Below, one piece after another: positions 42,069 through 42,495 of a DNA stretch of 42,495 nucleotides. This DNA is from an uncultured Gammaproteobacteria bacterium (GTDB lineage Bacteria; Pseudomonadota; Gammaproteobacteria; Pseudomonadales; UBA5518). Position 1 is the first letter of the stretch, and each line of letters begins with the position of its first letter. The position numbers and the translations under genes were made by a program. The DNA lies in assembly GCA_903928015.1 (NCBI GenBank), contig CAIYPF010000001.1:1-42495 (forward strand). Direction: 5' to 3'. The notes under the pieces are model-generated. The model was not told the DNA's origin. It did no database searches and was given only the letters and a program-made list of their open reading frames with translations.

Positions 42069-42495
42069 TCAAAGAGCGGAAGAAAGCGTGCTCGCGCCAA
42101 GAGTGGATCCCTCCGCCCGATACACGATTTCTCCGCGGAAGATCGTCATCTCGCACTTCATGTCCTTGATGGCGGCCGTGGGCACGGTGGTGGGATCGCG
42201 ATCCCAGATGGCGATGTCCGCGCTTTTCCCCACCTCGATGCTGCCGGCTTCGTCGTCGAGGAACAGTTGGTGCGCGGCCCAGGACGTGAAAGAACGCAAC
42301 GCAGTGCGGGCATCGACAGACTGCGCGGTGCCGAAAGGGGTCTTGCCATAGGTGCCGCGTTGCGTCTCGCGCGCAACAGAGGCCCACAGCCCATAGCGCG
42401 CCGGCAGCGGGGTGACGTCGTAATCAGAACCACCGCCCCAGCGCACACCGTTCGCCACGTAACGCTGGTAAGGGTTCAGTCGCTCAAGCCGCGCA
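42069..42495 (-). CDS. Amidohydrolase (Amidohydro_3-type), C-terminal part, cut by window edge
   Basis: The reading frame stays open to the right edge of the window (upstream residues LERLNPYQRYVANGVRW), so the N-terminal part lies outside. Visible parts are the GGGSDYDVTPLPARYGLWASVARE block, which carries the late active-site Asp of YtcJ-like enzymes, the TALRSFTSWAAHQLFLDDEAGSIEVGKSADIAIWDRDP block and the final beta-sandwich strand. The pattern is the same family as the Tat amidohydrolase at 22049-23746 but the sequence differs. About 141 residues are present. Confidence 0.85.
   Translation of the reverse strand, partial: ARLERLNPYQRYVANGVRWGGGSDYDVTPLPARYGLWASVARETQRGTYGKTPFGTAQSVDARTALRSFTSWAAHQLFLDDEAGSIEVGKSADIAIWDRDPTTVPTAAIKDMKCEMTIFRGEIVYRAEGSTLGASTLSSAL

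Noticed and set aside
1..42495. CRISPR arrays, tRNA/rRNA genes, insertion sequences, phage genes or toxin-antitoxin pairs
   Set aside because: I saw no regular spaced repeats, cloverleaf-like segments, transposase motifs or phage structural genes; the only mobile-type sequence is the REP doublet.

Overview
The window is a GC-rich, densely coded bacterial chromosome segment with 37 protein genes (one cut by the right edge), one decayed gene relic and short intergenic gaps. I saw no tRNA, rRNA, CRISPR array, transposase or phage gene. The gene set (prpE, YjgR-type HerA ATPase, RarD, ModBC, SUI1/YciH, Ogt, WS/DGAT, class III CoA transferase, several luciferase-like oxidoreductases, a REP doublet with a GTAGG..CATG..C core) fits a free-living, lipid-metabolising Gammaproteobacterium, perhaps a marine or hydrocarbon/steroid-associated lineage. 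That placement is inference; no marker gene fixes it.

Layout. 1-5278: a REP doublet, an MFS transporter (minus), then a plus-strand operon of a luciferase-like oxidoreductase, an amidohydrolase and a wax ester synthase/diacylglycerol acyltransferase. 5316-8986: a minus-strand acyl-CoA operon (glutaryl-CoA dehydrogenase, class III CoA transferase, a 3-hydroxyisobutyrate-dehydrogenase-like protein lacking its usual catalytic Lys, CoA-binding protein). 9079-11409: SDR plus HerA-like ATPase (minus). 11462-16183: RarD-type permease, propionyl-CoA synthetase and a second acyl-CoA synthetase. 16194-16498: a frameshifted SDR relic. 16564-18722: a small membrane protein, a truncated ModE regulator, and ModB and ModC without ModA. 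18730-23746: a secreted 1057-residue Asp-box propeller protein and a Tat-exported amidohydrolase. 23887-25451: two membrane proteins of unknown function. 25448-27619: NTF2-like protein, enoyl-CoA hydratase and EamA permease (minus). 27740-31250: dgcN, dgcA and an N-acyl-D-amino-acid deacylase-like protein, probably D-glutamate (N-acyl amino acid) catabolism. 31282-33240: SUI1/YciH, Ogt and a sterol-desaturase-family hydroxylase. 33259-36872: minus-strand oxidoreductases (F420/FMN luciferase-like, 3-alpha-HSD-like SDR, Dabb-SnoaL fusion, second luciferase-like). 37046-41192: a CYP51-type P450 with overlapping ferredoxin, a second sterol-desaturase-family protein, a bacterial homologue of plant cycloeucalenol cycloisomerase, and a TetR regulator. 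41289-42495: a DUF3313-like exported protein and the C-terminal part of another amidohydrolase.

The most striking part is about 32.3-41.2 kb. CYP51 (sterol 14-alpha-demethylase family), its ferredoxin, two di-iron sterol desaturase/hydroxylase-family membrane enzymes, a cycloeucalenol-cycloisomerase homologue and a 3-alpha-HSD-like SDR lie together with a TetR regulator. No squalene epoxidase or oxidosqualene cyclase is in the window. The cluster may therefore modify a sterol or triterpenoid made elsewhere in the genome or taken up. Its two divergent promoter regions carry distinct repeats: an AT-rich inverted repeat before CYP51 and an 18-nt direct repeat before the isomerase homologue.
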